DNA of 64,000 nt from an uncultured Caulobacterales bacterium (GCA_903862425.1 CAIOYC010000008.1:1-64000); one strand, 5' to 3'; positions 46,803 to 56,760 are shown, counted from the first letter of the stretch. The notes: generated by a model from the sequence alone, not told the origin. Program-made: numbers and translations.

Positions 46803-47927
46803 ATGACCGAGGGGACAAATGGGAGAGGGCCGCGGCGGCCATCCAATCCCCCCGGTCCGCGTGCGGCGCGCGACGGGGAGGGTGAGGCGCCCTGCTACGC
46901 CGCCCTTGATCTTGGCACCAACAATTGTCGTTTGCTCATCGCGACGCCCACCCGCGAAGGGTTCCGCGTCGTCGAATCGTTTTCCCGTATCGTTCGATTA
47001 GGCGACGGACTGTCGCGAACGGGACGACTGGATGAGGCGGCTATGGAGCGCGCGCTTTCGGCCCTGGCCATTTGCAGCGACAAGATCCGCCGCCGGCGTC
47101 CAGTGCAGGTTCGCGCCGTGGCGACCCAGGCCTGCCGCATCGCTGACAACGGCGGCGAATTCGTCTCCCGCGTGGCCGCCAGGACGGGCATCCGACTTTC
47201 GGTGATCGCCGCGCAGGAAGAGGCCAAGCTCTCCGTCGCCGGCTGCATGAACCTGCTCGACCGCAATACCGAGGCCGCGCTGGTGGTCGATGTCGGGGGC
47301 GGCTCGACCGAACTGTCCTGGGTGGACCTGAAGGCTTCGCGGGCGGACGGAGCGTCCATCGGCGCCTGGGTGTCGATCCCGGCGGGCGTGGTCACCCTGG
47401 CCGAGCGTTTCCCCGAGGGTGATACACCGAGCGCAGTTTGGTTTCAGTCCATGGTCGACCACATCAAGGCGCAGATCGAGGCCTATGCCGATGCCGAGCG
47501 CTTTCGGCCCCTGTTCGCCGAGGGTAAGGCGCACCTGATTGGCACGTCCGGCGCCATCACCAGCCTGGCGGGCCTTCACCTTGGTCTTCGCCGTTATGAG
47601 CGCTCGCGGGTGGACGGCCTGTGGCTCACGGCCGATGACTGTGACGCGGCCGCCGACCGGTTGATCGCCATGGGGCCGGAAGGGCGGGCGTCCGAGCCCT
47701 GCATCGGGCCTGATCGGGCCGACCTCGTGCTCGCCGGCGCAGCTATCCTGCGCGCCGTGCAGGATAGCTGGCCCTGTCCGCGCGTGCGGGTGGCCGACCG
47801 GGGCCTGCGCGAAGGTATTTTGTTGTCGATGATGGCCGAAAGCGCCGGGGGGCAGCGCCGTCGTCGCCGGCGCCGGCCGCGCTCCACCGCTGACGCTCAG
47901 CCCGTCACGGCGGCGCCTGCCGAATGA
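46803..47927 (+). CDS. ppx: Exopolyphosphatase/pppGpp phosphatase family protein
   Basis: An actin-like Ppx/GppA enzyme of 374 residues. The phosphate-1 motif LDLGTNNCRLLIATP (about 34-50) and the phosphate-2 VVDVGGGSTELSW (about 163-175) are clear. It degrades polyphosphate or converts pppGpp to ppGpp. A proline/arginine-rich N-terminal segment precedes the domain, and the C-terminus ends in an arginine-rich tail ([11 protein letters not shown]) of unknown role. The rlmE ATG overlaps its stop codon by four bases (ATGA). Confidence 0.92.
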   Translation: MTEGTNGRGPRRPSNPPGPRAARDGEGEAPCYAALDLGTNNCRLLIATPTREGFRVVESFSRIVRLGDGLSRTGRLDEAAMERALSALAICSDKIRRRRPVQVRAVATQACRIADNGGEFVSRVAARTGIRLSVIAAQEEAKLSVAGCMNLLDRNTEAALVVDVGGGSTELSWVDLKASRADGASIGAWVSIPAGVVTLAERFPEGDTPSAVWFQSMVDHIKAQIEAYADAERFRPLFAEGKAHLIGTSGAITSLAGLHLGLRRYERSRVDGLWLTADDCDAAADRLIAMGPEGRASEPCIGPDRADLVLAGAAILRAVQDSWPCPRVRVADRGLREGILLSMMAESAGGQRRRRRRRPRSTADAQPVTAAPAE

Positions 47928-48637
47928 GCGGTTCCGACGATCCCAACGAACGCCGACGCCTCGTGCGGCCGCCCACCGGCGGCACGACGGAAGGGCGCGG
48001 CTTCGGCGCTCGGCTGAAGACGGCCGAAAATCGTAGCCTGTCTTCGCAGCAGTGGCTCAACCGGCAGCTCAACGATCCGTTCGTGAAGGCGGCTCACGCC
48101 AAAGGCTATCGCTCGCGCGCGGCGTTCAAGCTGACCGAGATCGATGACCGCTTCCACCTCATCAAGCGCGGCTCGCGGGTGATCGACCTCGGTTGCGCGC
48201 CTGGCGGCTGGCTGCAGGTTGCGGTGGAGCGCGGCGCCGGGGCCGTGGCGGGCGTGGACCTGCTGCGCGTCGAGCCCGTGCCGCCGGCCCACATCCTCGC
48301 CGCCGACTTCACCCACCGCGACATCGGCCCGATGCTGGTGGACCTCATCGGTGGGCCGCCGGACGTGGTGCTGTCCGACATGGCGCCCAACACCTCGGGG
48401 CACAGGCAGACCGATCACCTGCGCATCGTCGGCCTGATCGAGGCGGGGGCGGACTTCGCCATCAGGAACCTGAAGCCCGGCGGGGCCTTCGTGGCCAAGG
48501 CCTTCCAGGGCGGCGAGACGGCGGAGGTGATCCGCGAGCTCAAGGCGGCGTTTGCCGACGTGAAGCACGTCAAACCCAAGGCCAGCCGCGCCGATAGCGC
48601 CGAAGTCTATCTCGTCTGCACCGGCCTTCGGGGATAA
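47924..48637 (+). CDS. rlmE: 23S rRNA 2'-O-ribose methyltransferase E (FtsJ/RrmJ)
   Basis: RlmE methylates U2552 in the A loop of 23S rRNA. The SAM motif VIDLGCAPGGWLQ lies near residues 84-96, and the catalytic K-D-K-E set has the aspartate in LSDMAPNTSG (about 148), a lysine in NLKPGGAFVAKAF (about 188) and the glutamate in SAEVYLV. The N-terminus carries an extra basic segment with RLVRPPTGGT. Heat-shock genes and ppx are common neighbours. Translational coupling to ppx is shown by the ATGA overlap. Confidence 0.95.
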   Translation: MSGSDDPNERRRLVRPPTGGTTEGRGFGARLKTAENRSLSSQQWLNRQLNDPFVKAAHAKGYRSRAAFKLTEIDDRFHLIKRGSRVIDLGCAPGGWLQVAVERGAGAVAGVDLLRVEPVPPAHILAADFTHRDIGPMLVDLIGGPPDVVLSDMAPNTSGHRQTDHLRIVGLIEAGADFAIRNLKPGGAFVAKAFQGGETAEVIRELKAAFADVKHVKPKASRADSAEVYLVCTGLRG

Positions 48638-48738
48638 GGCCAACTTCATCTCGCCAATAGATAGTCAGGCGCTTTCGATTTGATCAGTTTTTGCTATCTA
48701 TGCTAGCAATCACGCTTTTCGTGATTTCGGAGGTGACC

Positions 48739-49228
48739 TTGGCTCTTAGCCCTGAAGAGAAAACCCAGCGGAAGGCTAAATGGGATCGCCGCTATATACG
48801 TCTCGCCCGACACATAAGCGACTGGTCTAAAGATCCAAAAGCAAAGGTTGGCGCGGTGATTACTGACGCGCGGATCGGGCGTATCGTGTCCGTGGGTTTT
48901 AATGGCTTTCCGCAAGGAGTTGAGGATGATCCGGACAAGCTCGGAGCAAAAAGAAGAAAAACTGCTTCGAATTCTTCATGCAGAACAGAATGCACTTCTG
49001 AGAGCAGGTCGGGATGCTGAAGGCGCAAATGTTTACGTCTTTGGAAAACCCGTCTGCAATGTCTGCGCCGCAATGCTTATTCAGGCGAGGGTTGATCGGA
49101 TCGTTGCGCGACTGCCACATCCAACTTCAGATGAAGAATGGGAAAGCAAAGGCAGGATCGGGCTAGAAATGATCCAGGAATCCGGTGTCAAATTCACTCA
49201 AATTGAGGTGGATTGGCTTGTCGACTAA
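48739..49228 (+). pseudogene. Frameshifted deoxycytidylate deaminase on AT-rich DNA
   Basis: The first part, from a TTG at 48739 after a strong GGAGGTGA site, reads KWDRRYIRLARHISDWSKDPKAKVGAVI to DPDKLGA; the second part, in the +1 frame, reads EEKLLRILHAEQNALLRAGRD with the zinc motifs HAEQNA and PVCNVC. Together they form a complete dCMP deaminase of about 160 residues. The two frames meet at the A-rich stretch 48948-48961, where one extra base would explain the break. GC content is low (near 48%), unlike its neighbours. It is either a recent pseudogene, a sequencing error, or (less likely) a programmed frameshift. The stop overlaps the hemB stop. Confidence 0.8.
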
Positions 49229-50241
49229 CCCAGCATCTCCGCCACGCGGGGGGCGAAATAGGTAAGGGTCCCGGAGGCGCCGGCGCGCTTGAAGGCTTGC
49301 AGGCTTTCCAGGATGGCGCGGTCCTCGGCGATCCAGCCGTTGGCGGCGGCGGCCATGATCATGGCGTACTCGCCCGAGACCTGGAAGGCGAAGGTGGGCA
49401 GGGCGAAGGCCTCGTGCACCCGTCGCACGATGTCAAGATAGGGCATGCCCGGCTTGACCATGACCATGTCGGCGCCCTCGGCGATGTCCATCGCTACCTC
49501 GCGCAGGGCTTCGTCCGTATTGCCGGCGTCCATCTGATAGGTCATCTTGTCCGTCGGATTGGCGTCGGGACCCGAGCCCAGCACGCCCGAGCCGATGGCC
49601 TCGCGGTAGGGCCCGTAGAAGGCCGAGGCGTACTTGGCGGCGTAGGACATGATCATCACGTCCTGATGCCCGTCCCGCTCCAGCGCCGTGCGCAAGGCGG
49701 CGATGCGACCGTCCATCATGTCGGACGGGGCGAGGATATCGCAGCCCGCGGCGGCCTGGACGAGCGCCTGCTCCACCAGCCGCTCCACGGTGGGGTCGTT
49801 GGCGATCTTGCCGCCCTGGATCAGGCCGTCATGGCCGTGGTCGGTGAAGGGGTCTAGGGCGACGTCGCAGAGGATGCCGACCTCCGGCGCCGCATCCTTC
49901 ATCGCCCGCACGGCGCGGGAGACCAGCCCGTCCGGATCGGCGGCGGAGGAGCCGAGCGCGTCCTTCTTGGCGCCGTCGATATAGGGAAAGACGGCAATGG
50001 CGGGGATGCCAAGCCTTGCGGCGCGCTTGGCGGCCTCGGCGGCCTTTTTCACCGACAGACGCGGCGCGCCGGGCATGGAGGCGACGGCGATCTCATCCTC
50101 AGGCCCGTCATGCACCACCATCGACCAGATCAGGTCGCCGGGGGTCAGCACCGTTTCGCGCACCAGCCTCCGGATCCACTCCGCCTGGCGCAGCCGGCGC
50201 AGGCGCAGGGCGGGATAGGCGGCGAGGGGGGCTTTGCTCAT
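49225..50241 (-). CDS. hemB: Porphobilinogen synthase (delta-aminolevulinate dehydratase)
   Basis: HemB joins two 5-aminolevulinate molecules into porphobilinogen. The start MSKAPLAAYPALRLRRLRQ (50241) gives 338 residues. The active-site lysines are in SYAAKYASAFYGPYRE (about 208) and MVKPGMPYLD (about 260), and the DHGHDG sequence near 137 contains metal-binding residues. It has no zinc cysteine triad, as in Mg-dependent alphaproteobacterial enzymes. hemA, the previous enzyme, is 5 kb away. Confidence 0.95.
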   Translation of the reverse strand: MSKAPLAAYPALRLRRLRQAEWIRRLVRETVLTPGDLIWSMVVHDGPEDEIAVASMPGAPRLSVKKAAEAAKRAARLGIPAIAVFPYIDGAKKDALGSSAADPDGLVSRAVRAMKDAAPEVGILCDVALDPFTDHGHDGLIQGGKIANDPTVERLVEQALVQAAAGCDILAPSDMMDGRIAALRTALERDGHQDVMIMSYAAKYASAFYGPYREAIGSGVLGSGPDANPTDKMTYQMDAGNTDEALREVAMDIAEGADMVMVKPGMPYLDIVRRVHEAFALPTFAFQVSGEYAMIMAAAANGWIAEDRAILESLQAFKRAGASGTLTYFAPRVAEMLG

Positions 50242-50281
50242 GGGCCTGCAGTCCTTGGTTCCGGACTCTGCCGGGGAGGGG

Positions 50282-50776
50282 TCAGGCGTTCCTATGCCGG
50301 ATCGGACGCCCGGCCAAAAGCTTGATGAAGCCATAGACGGACGAGATCAGGATATAGGTCAGCCCTCCGACCAGAAAGGCTGCACCCGCCCAGAACAGCC
50401 AGCCGCCATAGCCCGCCAGATCGCCGCCAAGTCCGACCGTGCTGATCGGGAGGCCGAGGCCGGGGAAGGTTTCGCGCAGGAAGTGATAGCCCGCGCCGAT
50501 GGCGAAGCTGCCCGCCCCGATCATCAGGGCGATGCCGAGCACGAGGCAGACCACCGTGGTCCAGAAGATGCGCACCTGGAACCGGTAATGGCTGCGGGTC
50601 AGCGAATGCGGATCGTCGCGGTGCGCAAAGGCCAAGCCCATGCCCACCAGCGCCGGGGCGCCGAGCATGAAGGGCGAGACGAAGAGCAGGCCATAGGCCG
50701 TCAGCGCCACGCCCCGGTCGAAGGTGGCCATGAACGGATCGTTCGGCTCGGCGTCGATCGGCTCCCGGTAGGTCAT
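50282..50776 (-). CDS. Small membrane protein (DUF4870-like)
   Basis: The protein from ATG 50776 has about 164 residues and three hydrophobic segments (about 22-48, 72-100, 125-150). The pattern RGVALTAYGLLFVSPFMLGAPALVGMGLAFAHRDD followed by SHYRFQVRIFWTTVV is the core of the DUF4870 family, in which a short cytoplasmic H-x-R-x-Q-x-R segment joins membrane segments. No function is known. An ATG at 50788 is an alternative. It is transcribed 40 bases upstream of hemB in the same direction. Confidence 0.7.
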   Translation of the reverse strand: MTYREPIDAEPNDPFMATFDRGVALTAYGLLFVSPFMLGAPALVGMGLAFAHRDDPHSLTRSHYRFQVRIFWTTVVCLVLGIALMIGAGSFAIGAGYHFLRETFPGLGLPISTVGLGGDLAGYGGWLFWAGAAFLVGGLTYILISSVYGFIKLLAGRPIRHRNA

Positions 50777-50886
50777 CCTGGTCCCCATGAGGTCGATTCC
50801 ATGACAGGGCTGCGACCAATTGACAGAGTGGGCGCGCCAGCGCAGTCCATCAAGCCCGTTCGCCTGCGGAGTCTGGAGTTTCAACG

Positions 50887-52026
50887 TTGGATTTCACCCT
50901 TTCCGACGATCAGCGCGCCATTCAGGACATGGCGCGAGCCTTTGCCACGGCGGAACTGGCTCCCCACTCCGCCCGCTGGGACGAGGACAAGCATTTCCCG
51001 GTCGCCGAGATGCGCCACGCCGCAAGCCTCGGATTCGGCGGCATATATGTGCAGGAGGATGTGGGAGGATCGGGCCTGAAGCGGCTCGATGCGGCGTTGA
51101 TCTTCGAGGAGCTGGCGCGGGGCGATGTGGCCACCGCCGCCTTCATCTCCATCCACAACATGGCCAGCTGGATCATCGACCGGTTCGGCTCCGACGATCT
51201 TCGGCGTAAATACCTGCCGCGCCTGACCACCATGGAGCTGATCGCGTCCTACTGCCTGACCGAGCCGGGCTCGGGCTCGGATGCGGCGGCGCTGAAGAAC
51301 ACGGCGGTGCGCGACGGCGATCACTATGTGCTGAACGGCTCGAAGGCCTTCATCTCCGGCGCGGGGGTCTCGGACCTCTATGTGGTGATGGTGCGTACGG
51401 GGCAGGACGGGCCCAAGGGTATCTCGACCCTGGTGGTGGAAAAGGGGACGCCGGGCCTGTCGTTCGGAGCCAACGAGAAGAAGATGGGCTGGAACGCCCA
51501 GCCCACCGCCATGGTCAATTTCGACGACTGCCGCGTGCCGATGGAGAACCGGGTGGGGCAGGAGGGCGAGGGGTTCCGCTTCGCCATGATGGGGCTCGAC
51601 GGCGGACGGTTGAACATCGCCGCCTGCTCCCTGGGCGGCGCCGGCCTCGCCCTGGATACGGCGATTGAATACGCGAAAAGCCGCAAGCAGTTCGGGCATT
51701 CGCTCAGCCAGTTCCAGGCGCTGCAGTTCAAGCTGGCCGACATGGCGACGGAGCTGGAGGCCGCGCGGCTGATGGTGCGCAACGCCGCTGACGCCCTCGA
51801 TAAGCGCGATCCGGCCGCCACCAAGCTCTGCGCCATGGCCAAGCGGTTCGCCACCGACACGGGGTTCGAGGTCGCCAACCAGGCCCTCCAGATCCACGGC
51901 GGCTACGGCTACCTCAAGGACTACCCCCTGGAACGCATCGTCCGCGACGTGCGCGTGCACCAGATCCTGGAGGGAACGAACGAAGTCATGCGCGTGATCG
52001 CCGCGCGGGAGATGCTACGGCAATGA
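50887..52026 (+). CDS. Acyl-CoA dehydrogenase (isobutyryl-CoA dehydrogenase-like)
   Basis: The 379-residue flavoenzyme has the FAD signature [21 protein letters not shown] (about 120) and the C-terminal [33 protein letters not shown] with the catalytic glutamate near 362. The start is a TTG, eight bases after GGAG. It overlaps the following HIBCH gene by four bases and shares the cluster with mmsB, so the isobutyryl-CoA (valine) branch is its likely substrate; 2-methylbutyryl-CoA or short straight chains are possible alternatives. Confidence 0.93.
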   Translation: MDFTLSDDQRAIQDMARAFATAELAPHSARWDEDKHFPVAEMRHAASLGFGGIYVQEDVGGSGLKRLDAALIFEELARGDVATAAFISIHNMASWIIDRFGSDDLRRKYLPRLTTMELIASYCLTEPGSGSDAAALKNTAVRDGDHYVLNGSKAFISGAGVSDLYVVMVRTGQDGPKGISTLVVEKGTPGLSFGANEKKMGWNAQPTAMVNFDDCRVPMENRVGQEGEGFRFAMMGLDGGRLNIAACSLGGAGLALDTAIEYAKSRKQFGHSLSQFQALQFKLADMATELEAARLMVRNAADALDKRDPAATKLCAMAKRFATDTGFEVANQALQIHGGYGYLKDYPLERIVRDVRVHQILEGTNEVMRVIAAREMLRQ

Positions 52027-53069
52027 CCGACGAGGTTCTCATCCGCATCGAGGGCGCTGTCGGGCGGATCACACTCAATCGCCCGAAGGCGCTGCATGCG
52101 TTGAATACGGCCATGTGCGAGGCGATGATCGCCGCGCTGCTGTCGTGGCGCGACGACCCGGCCGTGACATTGATCATGGTTGATCATCATGGTGAACGCG
52201 GCTTCTGCGCCGGGGGCGATATCCGCATGCTGGCCGACAGCGGCGCGCGGGACGGGGTGGAGGCGCGCGCCTTCTTCCACACTGAGTACCAGCTGAACGC
52301 CCTGATGGAGGCCTATCCCAAGCCCATCGCCGCGGTGATGGACGGCGTCGTCATGGGCGGCGGAGTGGGAATAAGCCTGCCCTGCACCTATCGGATCGCC
52401 ACGGAGCGAACCAGTTTCGCCATGCCGGAGACCGGGATCGGGCTGTTCCCGGATGTGGGTGGCGGCTGGTGGCTGCCGCGGCTGCCTGGCGAGACGGGCA
52501 TGTGGCTGGCTCTCACCGGTGCGCGGATCAAGGCGGCGGACTGCCTGCTGCTCGGCATCGCCACCGATTATGTTGAATCAACCCATAGCCAAGCTTTGAA
52601 GGCAGCGATCCTTGCCGATCCCGCAGCTGTCGAAACACTGCTCGCCGAGTACGAGGCTGACCCCGGCGAGCCGTCGCTGGCTGCCCACCAGGATATCGTG
52701 GACTCCGCCTTCGCCGCCCCCTCCGTGGAGGCGATCCTGCAGGCCCTGCGCGAGGACGGCTCGGCCTGGGCCATCGGCCAGCACGACGCGCTGCTGACCA
52801 AGTCGCCCCAGACCTTGAAGGTCGCCTATCGGCAGCTGCGCATTGGGCGCGAACTGAAGACCTTCGCCGACAACATGGCGATGGAGTACCGGATCGGCGC
52901 ACGGGTGGTGCAGAGACCGGACTTCATCGAGGGCGTCCGCGCCGTGATCATCGACAAGGACAACCAGCCGAAGTGGTCTCCGGCCAATCTGGAGGGCGTT
53001 TCGGATGCCCTGCTCGACGGGATTTTCGCGCCCCTGCCGCCCGGCGAGGAATGGTCGCCGCTGCCATGA
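52023..53069 (+). CDS. 3-hydroxyisobutyryl-CoA hydrolase
   Basis: A crotonase-fold hydrolase of 348 residues, longer than simple enoyl-CoA hydratases as expected for this enzyme. The oxyanion region [17 protein letters not shown] is near 60, and the signature [22 protein letters not shown] lies near residues 138-160. It cleaves 3-hydroxyisobutyryl-CoA to the free acid, which mmsB then oxidises. The ATG overlaps the dehydrogenase stop (ATGA). The gene encoding the enoyl-CoA hydratase step is not present here. Confidence 0.93.
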   Translation: MTDEVLIRIEGAVGRITLNRPKALHALNTAMCEAMIAALLSWRDDPAVTLIMVDHHGERGFCAGGDIRMLADSGARDGVEARAFFHTEYQLNALMEAYPKPIAAVMDGVVMGGGVGISLPCTYRIATERTSFAMPETGIGLFPDVGGGWWLPRLPGETGMWLALTGARIKAADCLLLGIATDYVESTHSQALKAAILADPAAVETLLAEYEADPGEPSLAAHQDIVDSAFAAPSVEAILQALREDGSAWAIGQHDALLTKSPQTLKVAYRQLRIGRELKTFADNMAMEYRIGARVVQRPDFIEGVRAVIIDKDNQPKWSPANLEGVSDALLDGIFAPLPPGEEWSPLP

Positions 53070-53132
53070 GCACCTTGACGGTGGGGCGAGCGCAGCCCCC
53101 TATGCAGCGCAAGAATTAGGGAGGCCATCGCC

Positions 53133-53906
53133 ATGAAACTTCATTTCGCCGCCATGCTCGCGGCGTCCGCGCTCGTCGTCACGCCTGCCCTGGCGCAGAT
53201 GTCCGTCCCCGCCGCCGTCGCCGACGCCACCCGTCCGGCCAAGGACGTGGAGAAGGACGCCAGCCGCAAGCCGGCCGACATGGTCGCCTTCGCCAAGGTC
53301 AAGCCGGGCGATGTGGTCATGGATGTGTGGACTGGCTCCGGCTACTGGGCGCGGCTGTTTTCCGACGTGGTCGGGCCCAAGGGCAAGGTCTATGCCTATG
53401 TTCCGGCGGAGACGCTGAGCTTTGCCAAGAACGGTCTGGACACGGCCAAGGCGATCACGACCGAGCCGAGCCACGCCAATGTGGAGGGAATGTCCGATCC
53501 GCTGTCCTCGCAACCGCCGGCCCAGTTCCAGAACATGCTGGACGTGGTCTGGGTGTTCGAGAACTACCACGACTTCCACGACCCGTTCATGAAGCAGCCC
53601 GACGGCAAGCTGGTCGATGTGGACGCCTACAACAAAGCGGTGTTCGCCCTGCTGAAGCCGGGTGGCTATTACGTCATTGTCGATCACGCGGCGCCGGCGG
53701 GTTCGGGCCTCGCCCACACCAACGACACCCACCGCATCGACCCGGTCACCTTGCGGGCCGAGGTTGAGAAGGCCGGCTTCAAATTCGACGCCGCGTCCAA
53801 GGTGCTGGCCAACCCGGCCGACCCCAAGGACAAAGGTGTGTTCGATCCCTCCATCCGCGGCAAGACCGACCGCTTCGCCTATCGCTTCGTGAAACCGAAG
53901 GCGTAA
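53133..53906 (+). CDS. Exported methyltransferase-like protein
   Basis: A class I SAM-methyltransferase fold with a clear signal peptide (MKLHFAAMLAASALVVTPALAQ). The glycine-rich SAM motif is VVMDVWTGSGYWARLFSDVVG near residue 66, with a reduced glycine pattern; the later motif is LKPGGYYVIVDHAAPAGSG near 180. SAM is cytoplasmic, so an exported enzyme is odd; the protein may act by another means, bind a different ligand or be a diverged relative. It sits between HIBCH and mmsB in the same direction; a functional link to valine breakdown is only suggested. Confidence 0.75.
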   Translation: MKLHFAAMLAASALVVTPALAQMSVPAAVADATRPAKDVEKDASRKPADMVAFAKVKPGDVVMDVWTGSGYWARLFSDVVGPKGKVYAYVPAETLSFAKNGLDTAKAITTEPSHANVEGMSDPLSSQPPAQFQNMLDVVWVFENYHDFHDPFMKQPDGKLVDVDAYNKAVFALLKPGGYYVIVDHAAPAGSGLAHTNDTHRIDPVTLRAEVEKAGFKFDAASKVLANPADPKDKGVFDPSIRGKTDRFAYRFVKPKA

Positions 53907-53990
53907 AGGCCGATCCGCATCAACAAAGGTCGTCATGGTGCGAGCCGATCCGCTAGGATCGCGTCTCGAACTATGTAGCCCCTACCTGCG

Positions 53991-54032
53991 TCCTTCGAGA
54001 CGACCGCTGGCGCGGCCTCCACTGGATGACGT
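53991..54032. repeat. Diverged copy of the CCTTCGAG palindromic repeat
   Basis: GTCCTTCGAGACGACCGC at 53991-54008 followed by GCGCGGCCTCCACTGGATGACG resembles the 40-base repeat found at 10533-10673, with the outer ends conserved but the centre changed. It lies in the 156-base spacer upstream of mmsB. The similarity is by eye and modest. Confidence 0.45.
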
Positions 54033-54062
54033 GCGTGGTGGCTGCTCCCACGGAGTTAGGTC

Positions 54063-54959
54063 ATGTCGCGTATCGGTTTCATCGGGCTCGGGCACATGGG
54101 CAGCGGCATGGCCACGAACCAGGCCAAGGCCCAGCACGTGGTCAAGGCCTTCGACCTGTCGGCCGAGGCGCTGCAACGGGCGGAGGCCAACGGCTGCCAT
54201 CCGGTCGCCAGCGCCGCCGACGCGGTGAAGGACGCTGAGATCGTCATCACCATGCTGCCGGCGGGGAGCCACGTGCGCAGCGTCTACGAGACCGAAGTGC
54301 TACCGAACGCGCCCAGGGGCGCCCTGCTCATCGACTGCTCCACCATCGACGTCGACAGCGCCCGTGCGGTGGCGGGCAAGGCGGCCGAAGCCGGCTTCAC
54401 CTTCGCCGACGCGCCCGTCTCCGGCGGCATCATGGCGGCGGAGGCGGGCACGCTGACCTTCATGGTGGGCTGTGCGGACGACCAGTACGAGGCGGTGAGG
54501 GCCGCGCTCGGTCCCATGGCCAAGGCGGTGGTGCACGCAGGCGCGGCGGGGGCGGGGCAGGCGGCCAAGATCTGCAACAACATGGTGCTGGGCGTCACTA
54601 TGCTCGGCGTGTGCGAGGCCTTCGCCCTCGGCGAACGTCTCGGTCTGGATCCGGAGCGCTTCTTCGAGATCGCATCCCGGTCTTCCGGCTCCTCCTGGTC
54701 GATCAACACCTATTGCCCCTGGCCAGGGGTGGGGCCGAAGACGCCGGCGGACAACAATTACGAAGGTGGGTTCCTGACCGCGTTGATGCTCAAAGACCTG
54801 AAGCTGGCCCAGGAAGCGGCGGCGCGTTCGGGGGCGGCCACGCCCATGGGCGCACAGGCCGAGGCGCTCTATGCCCTGTTCGATCGCATGGGATATGGCG
54901 GCAAGGACTTTTCCGCCGTGCTGCAGTGGATGAGGGGACAGCCCCAAGTTCTTAATTGA
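54063..54959 (+). CDS. mmsB: 3-hydroxyisobutyrate dehydrogenase
   Basis: The NAD-dependent enzyme oxidises 3-hydroxyisobutyrate to methylmalonate semialdehyde in valine catabolism. The 298-residue product has the N-terminal signature [41 protein letters not shown] near 117, the catalytic lysine in [14 protein letters not shown] near 172, and the C-terminal [10 protein letters not shown] helix. The ATG is preceded by GGAG. It ends the valine-degradation group that begins at 50887. Confidence 0.94.
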   Translation: MSRIGFIGLGHMGSGMATNQAKAQHVVKAFDLSAEALQRAEANGCHPVASAADAVKDAEIVITMLPAGSHVRSVYETEVLPNAPRGALLIDCSTIDVDSARAVAGKAAEAGFTFADAPVSGGIMAAEAGTLTFMVGCADDQYEAVRAALGPMAKAVVHAGAAGAGQAAKICNNMVLGVTMLGVCEAFALGERLGLDPERFFEIASRSSGSSWSINTYCPWPGVGPKTPADNNYEGGFLTALMLKDLKLAQEAAARSGAATPMGAQAEALYALFDRMGYGGKDFSAVLQWMRGQPQVLN

Positions 54960-55023
54960 TAACGTTTCTCAACTTCGGCATGCCCCATTTACGGATCAGG
55001 GATCGGGTGTAAAACCGCGCCCT

Positions 55024-56256
55024 ATGGACCCGTTTGACTACTCTTCGGCCTTCCGTACCGCGCTCGACCGGGTGCATCAGGAAGGCCGGTATCGCGTCTT
55101 CGCCGATCTGAAGCGCCATCGCGGCGACTTTCCGCGCGCCACCTGGACGCGGGACGACGGGTCCGAACACCAGGTTATCGTCTGGTGCTCCAACGATTAT
55201 CTCGGCCAGGGTCAGAACCCGGTCGTCATGCAGGCCATGCACGACGCCATCGACAAGGTGGGCTCCGGTTCGGGCGGCACGCGCAATATCTCCGGCACCA
55301 CGCACTACCATGTGCAGCTGGAACGCACGCTCGCCGAGCTGCATCGCAAGCCGGCGGCGCTCCTATTCACCTCGGGCTACGTGGCCAATGAGGGCGCGCT
55401 GGCGACCTTGGCCAAGGTGCTGCCGCGCCTGATCACCTTCTCCGACGAGCTCAACCACGCCTCCATGATCGCGGGTATCCGCAATGGCGGCGGCGAGCGG
55501 CACGTATTCCGCCACAACGACCTCGACCATCTCGAAGGCCTGCTGGCCGCCGCGCCCCTCGGCGCCCCCAAGCTGATTGCCTTCGAGAGCGTCTATTCGA
55601 TGGACGGCGACATCTCCGACATCGCCGGCACGATCGCTCTGGCCAAGAAGTATGGCGCGCTGACCTATCTGGACGAAGTGCATGCGGTGGGCCTGTATGG
55701 ACCACGCGGCGCCGGCGTGGCCGAACGCGACGGCGTCATGGCGGAGATCGACATCGTCGAAGGCACCCTCGGCAAGGGGTTCGGCGTCATGGGCGGCTAT
55801 ATCGCGGCCGAGGCGGACCTGGTGGACGCCGTGCGCAGCTATGCCTCGGGTTTCATCTTCTCCACCTCGCTGCCGCCGGCCTTGGCCGCTGGGGCGGAGG
55901 CGTCGATACGCTACCTTATGCAGCACGACGATCTGCGCCAGGCCCATCAGGAACGCGCCGCGACCTTGAAGCGCCGGTTTCGCGAGATCGGCCTGCCGGT
56001 CATGCCGTCGGTCAGCCATATCGTACCGGTGATGGTCGGCCATGCTGGCCACTGCAAGATGATCTCCGACATCCTGCTCGAAGAACACGGCGTCTATGTG
56101 CAGCCGATCAACTACCCCACCGTGCCGCGCGGCACCGAGCGCCTACGCTTTACGCCCACGCCCTTCCATACCGACAGGATGATGGACGATCTGGTGCGGG
56201 CCATGGACAAGCTCTTCGCTCACTGCGAGATCGCCCGCGTGAGCGACGCGGCCTAG
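55024..56256 (+). CDS. hemA: 5-aminolevulinate synthase
   Basis: A pyridoxal-phosphate enzyme that condenses glycine and succinyl-CoA, the alphaproteobacterial route into heme. The start [29 protein letters not shown] is typical; the PLP lysine lies in [15 protein letters not shown] (about 245), with [15 protein letters not shown] near 88 and [12 protein letters not shown] near 220. The 410 residues are a normal length. There is no clear ribosome site. Its TAG stop shares four bases (CTAG) with the opposite mucR stop. Confidence 0.96.
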   Translation: MDPFDYSSAFRTALDRVHQEGRYRVFADLKRHRGDFPRATWTRDDGSEHQVIVWCSNDYLGQGQNPVVMQAMHDAIDKVGSGSGGTRNISGTTHYHVQLERTLAELHRKPAALLFTSGYVANEGALATLAKVLPRLITFSDELNHASMIAGIRNGGGERHVFRHNDLDHLEGLLAAAPLGAPKLIAFESVYSMDGDISDIAGTIALAKKYGALTYLDEVHAVGLYGPRGAGVAERDGVMAEIDIVEGTLGKGFGVMGGYIAAEADLVDAVRSYASGFIFSTSLPPALAAGAEASIRYLMQHDDLRQAHQERAATLKRRFREIGLPVMPSVSHIVPVMVGHAGHCKMISDILLEEHGVYVQPINYPTVPRGTERLRFTPTPFHTDRMMDDLVRAMDKLFAHCEIARVSDAA

Positions 56257-56696
56257 CGCGTCGCCTTTCGGACGCCTTTGCCTAAGCCGATCTGCTTGGC
56301 GAAGTCCGAGCGACGGGCGGCGTAGGCGGGCGCCACCATCGGGTAGTCGGCGGGCAGTCCCCAGCGGCGGCGGTAGTCTTCCGGGCTGAGGTCGTAGCGC
56401 GAGCGCAGATAGCGCTTCAGCATGGTGAGCTGCTTACCGTCCTCCAGGCAGACGATGTAGTCATGCTGGACGGATTTGGAGATCGGCACGGCGGGCTTGG
56501 GCCGTTCGGTGGGCTTGGCCGGTTCCGGCGCCGCAGCTTTGCCCAGAGTCGAGACCGTGGCGTGCACGCTGCGAATCAGATCGGGGATTGACGTCGCCGA
56601 CACCGAATTATTGGCCACATAGGCGGCGACGATCTCCGCGGCGAGCCGCAGAGCGTCCGCGTTGCTGTCGGCGGTGTCGGAGAATGGGGTCGGCAT
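56253..56696 (-). CDS. mucR: MucR/Ros-type zinc-finger transcriptional regulator
   Basis: The 147-residue protein is a MucR-type regulator found in alphaproteobacteria. The start at ATG 56696 ([33 protein letters not shown]) gives the family N-terminal domain; the DNA-binding part carries [43 protein letters not shown], with the zinc-finger cysteine and histidines reduced, as in several MucR relatives. It may regulate envelope and cell-cycle genes, and possibly itself. It is transcribed divergently from glyA. Confidence 0.92.
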   Translation of the reverse strand: MPTPFSDTADSNADALRLAAEIVAAYVANNSVSATSIPDLIRSVHATVSTLGKAAAPEPAKPTERPKPAVPISKSVQHDYIVCLEDGKQLTMLKRYLRSRYDLSPEDYRRRWGLPADYPMVAPAYAARRSDFAKQIGLGKGVRKATR

Positions 56697-56740
56697 GGTT
56701 TGGACGGCTCCTGTGCATCTGGGGGTCAACCGCCCGCTCT

Positions 56741-56760
56741 CCCTTGCGAAACAAGGGTTT
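56741..56760 (+). other. Small hairpin in the mucR-glyA spacer
   Basis: CCCTTG at 56741-56746 pairs with CAAGGG at 56752-56757, followed by TTT. It lies in the 197-base intergenic region between mucR and glyA, where I see no gene. The hairpin looks like a short terminator in the plus direction, or a minor regulatory element; the T run is too short for confidence. Confidence 0.3.

Noticed and set aside
48946-48961. Programmed ribosomal frameshift in the dCMP deaminase
   Set aside because: The required shift is +1, whereas an A-rich slippery heptamer gives -1; no downstream pseudoknot is evident. A one-base indel is simpler.
54956-54985. TTGATAACGTTTCTCAA upstream of hemA
   Set aside because: It looks like an FNR/FixK site at first, but the spacing between half-sites is too long for the TTGAT-N4-ATCAA consensus.
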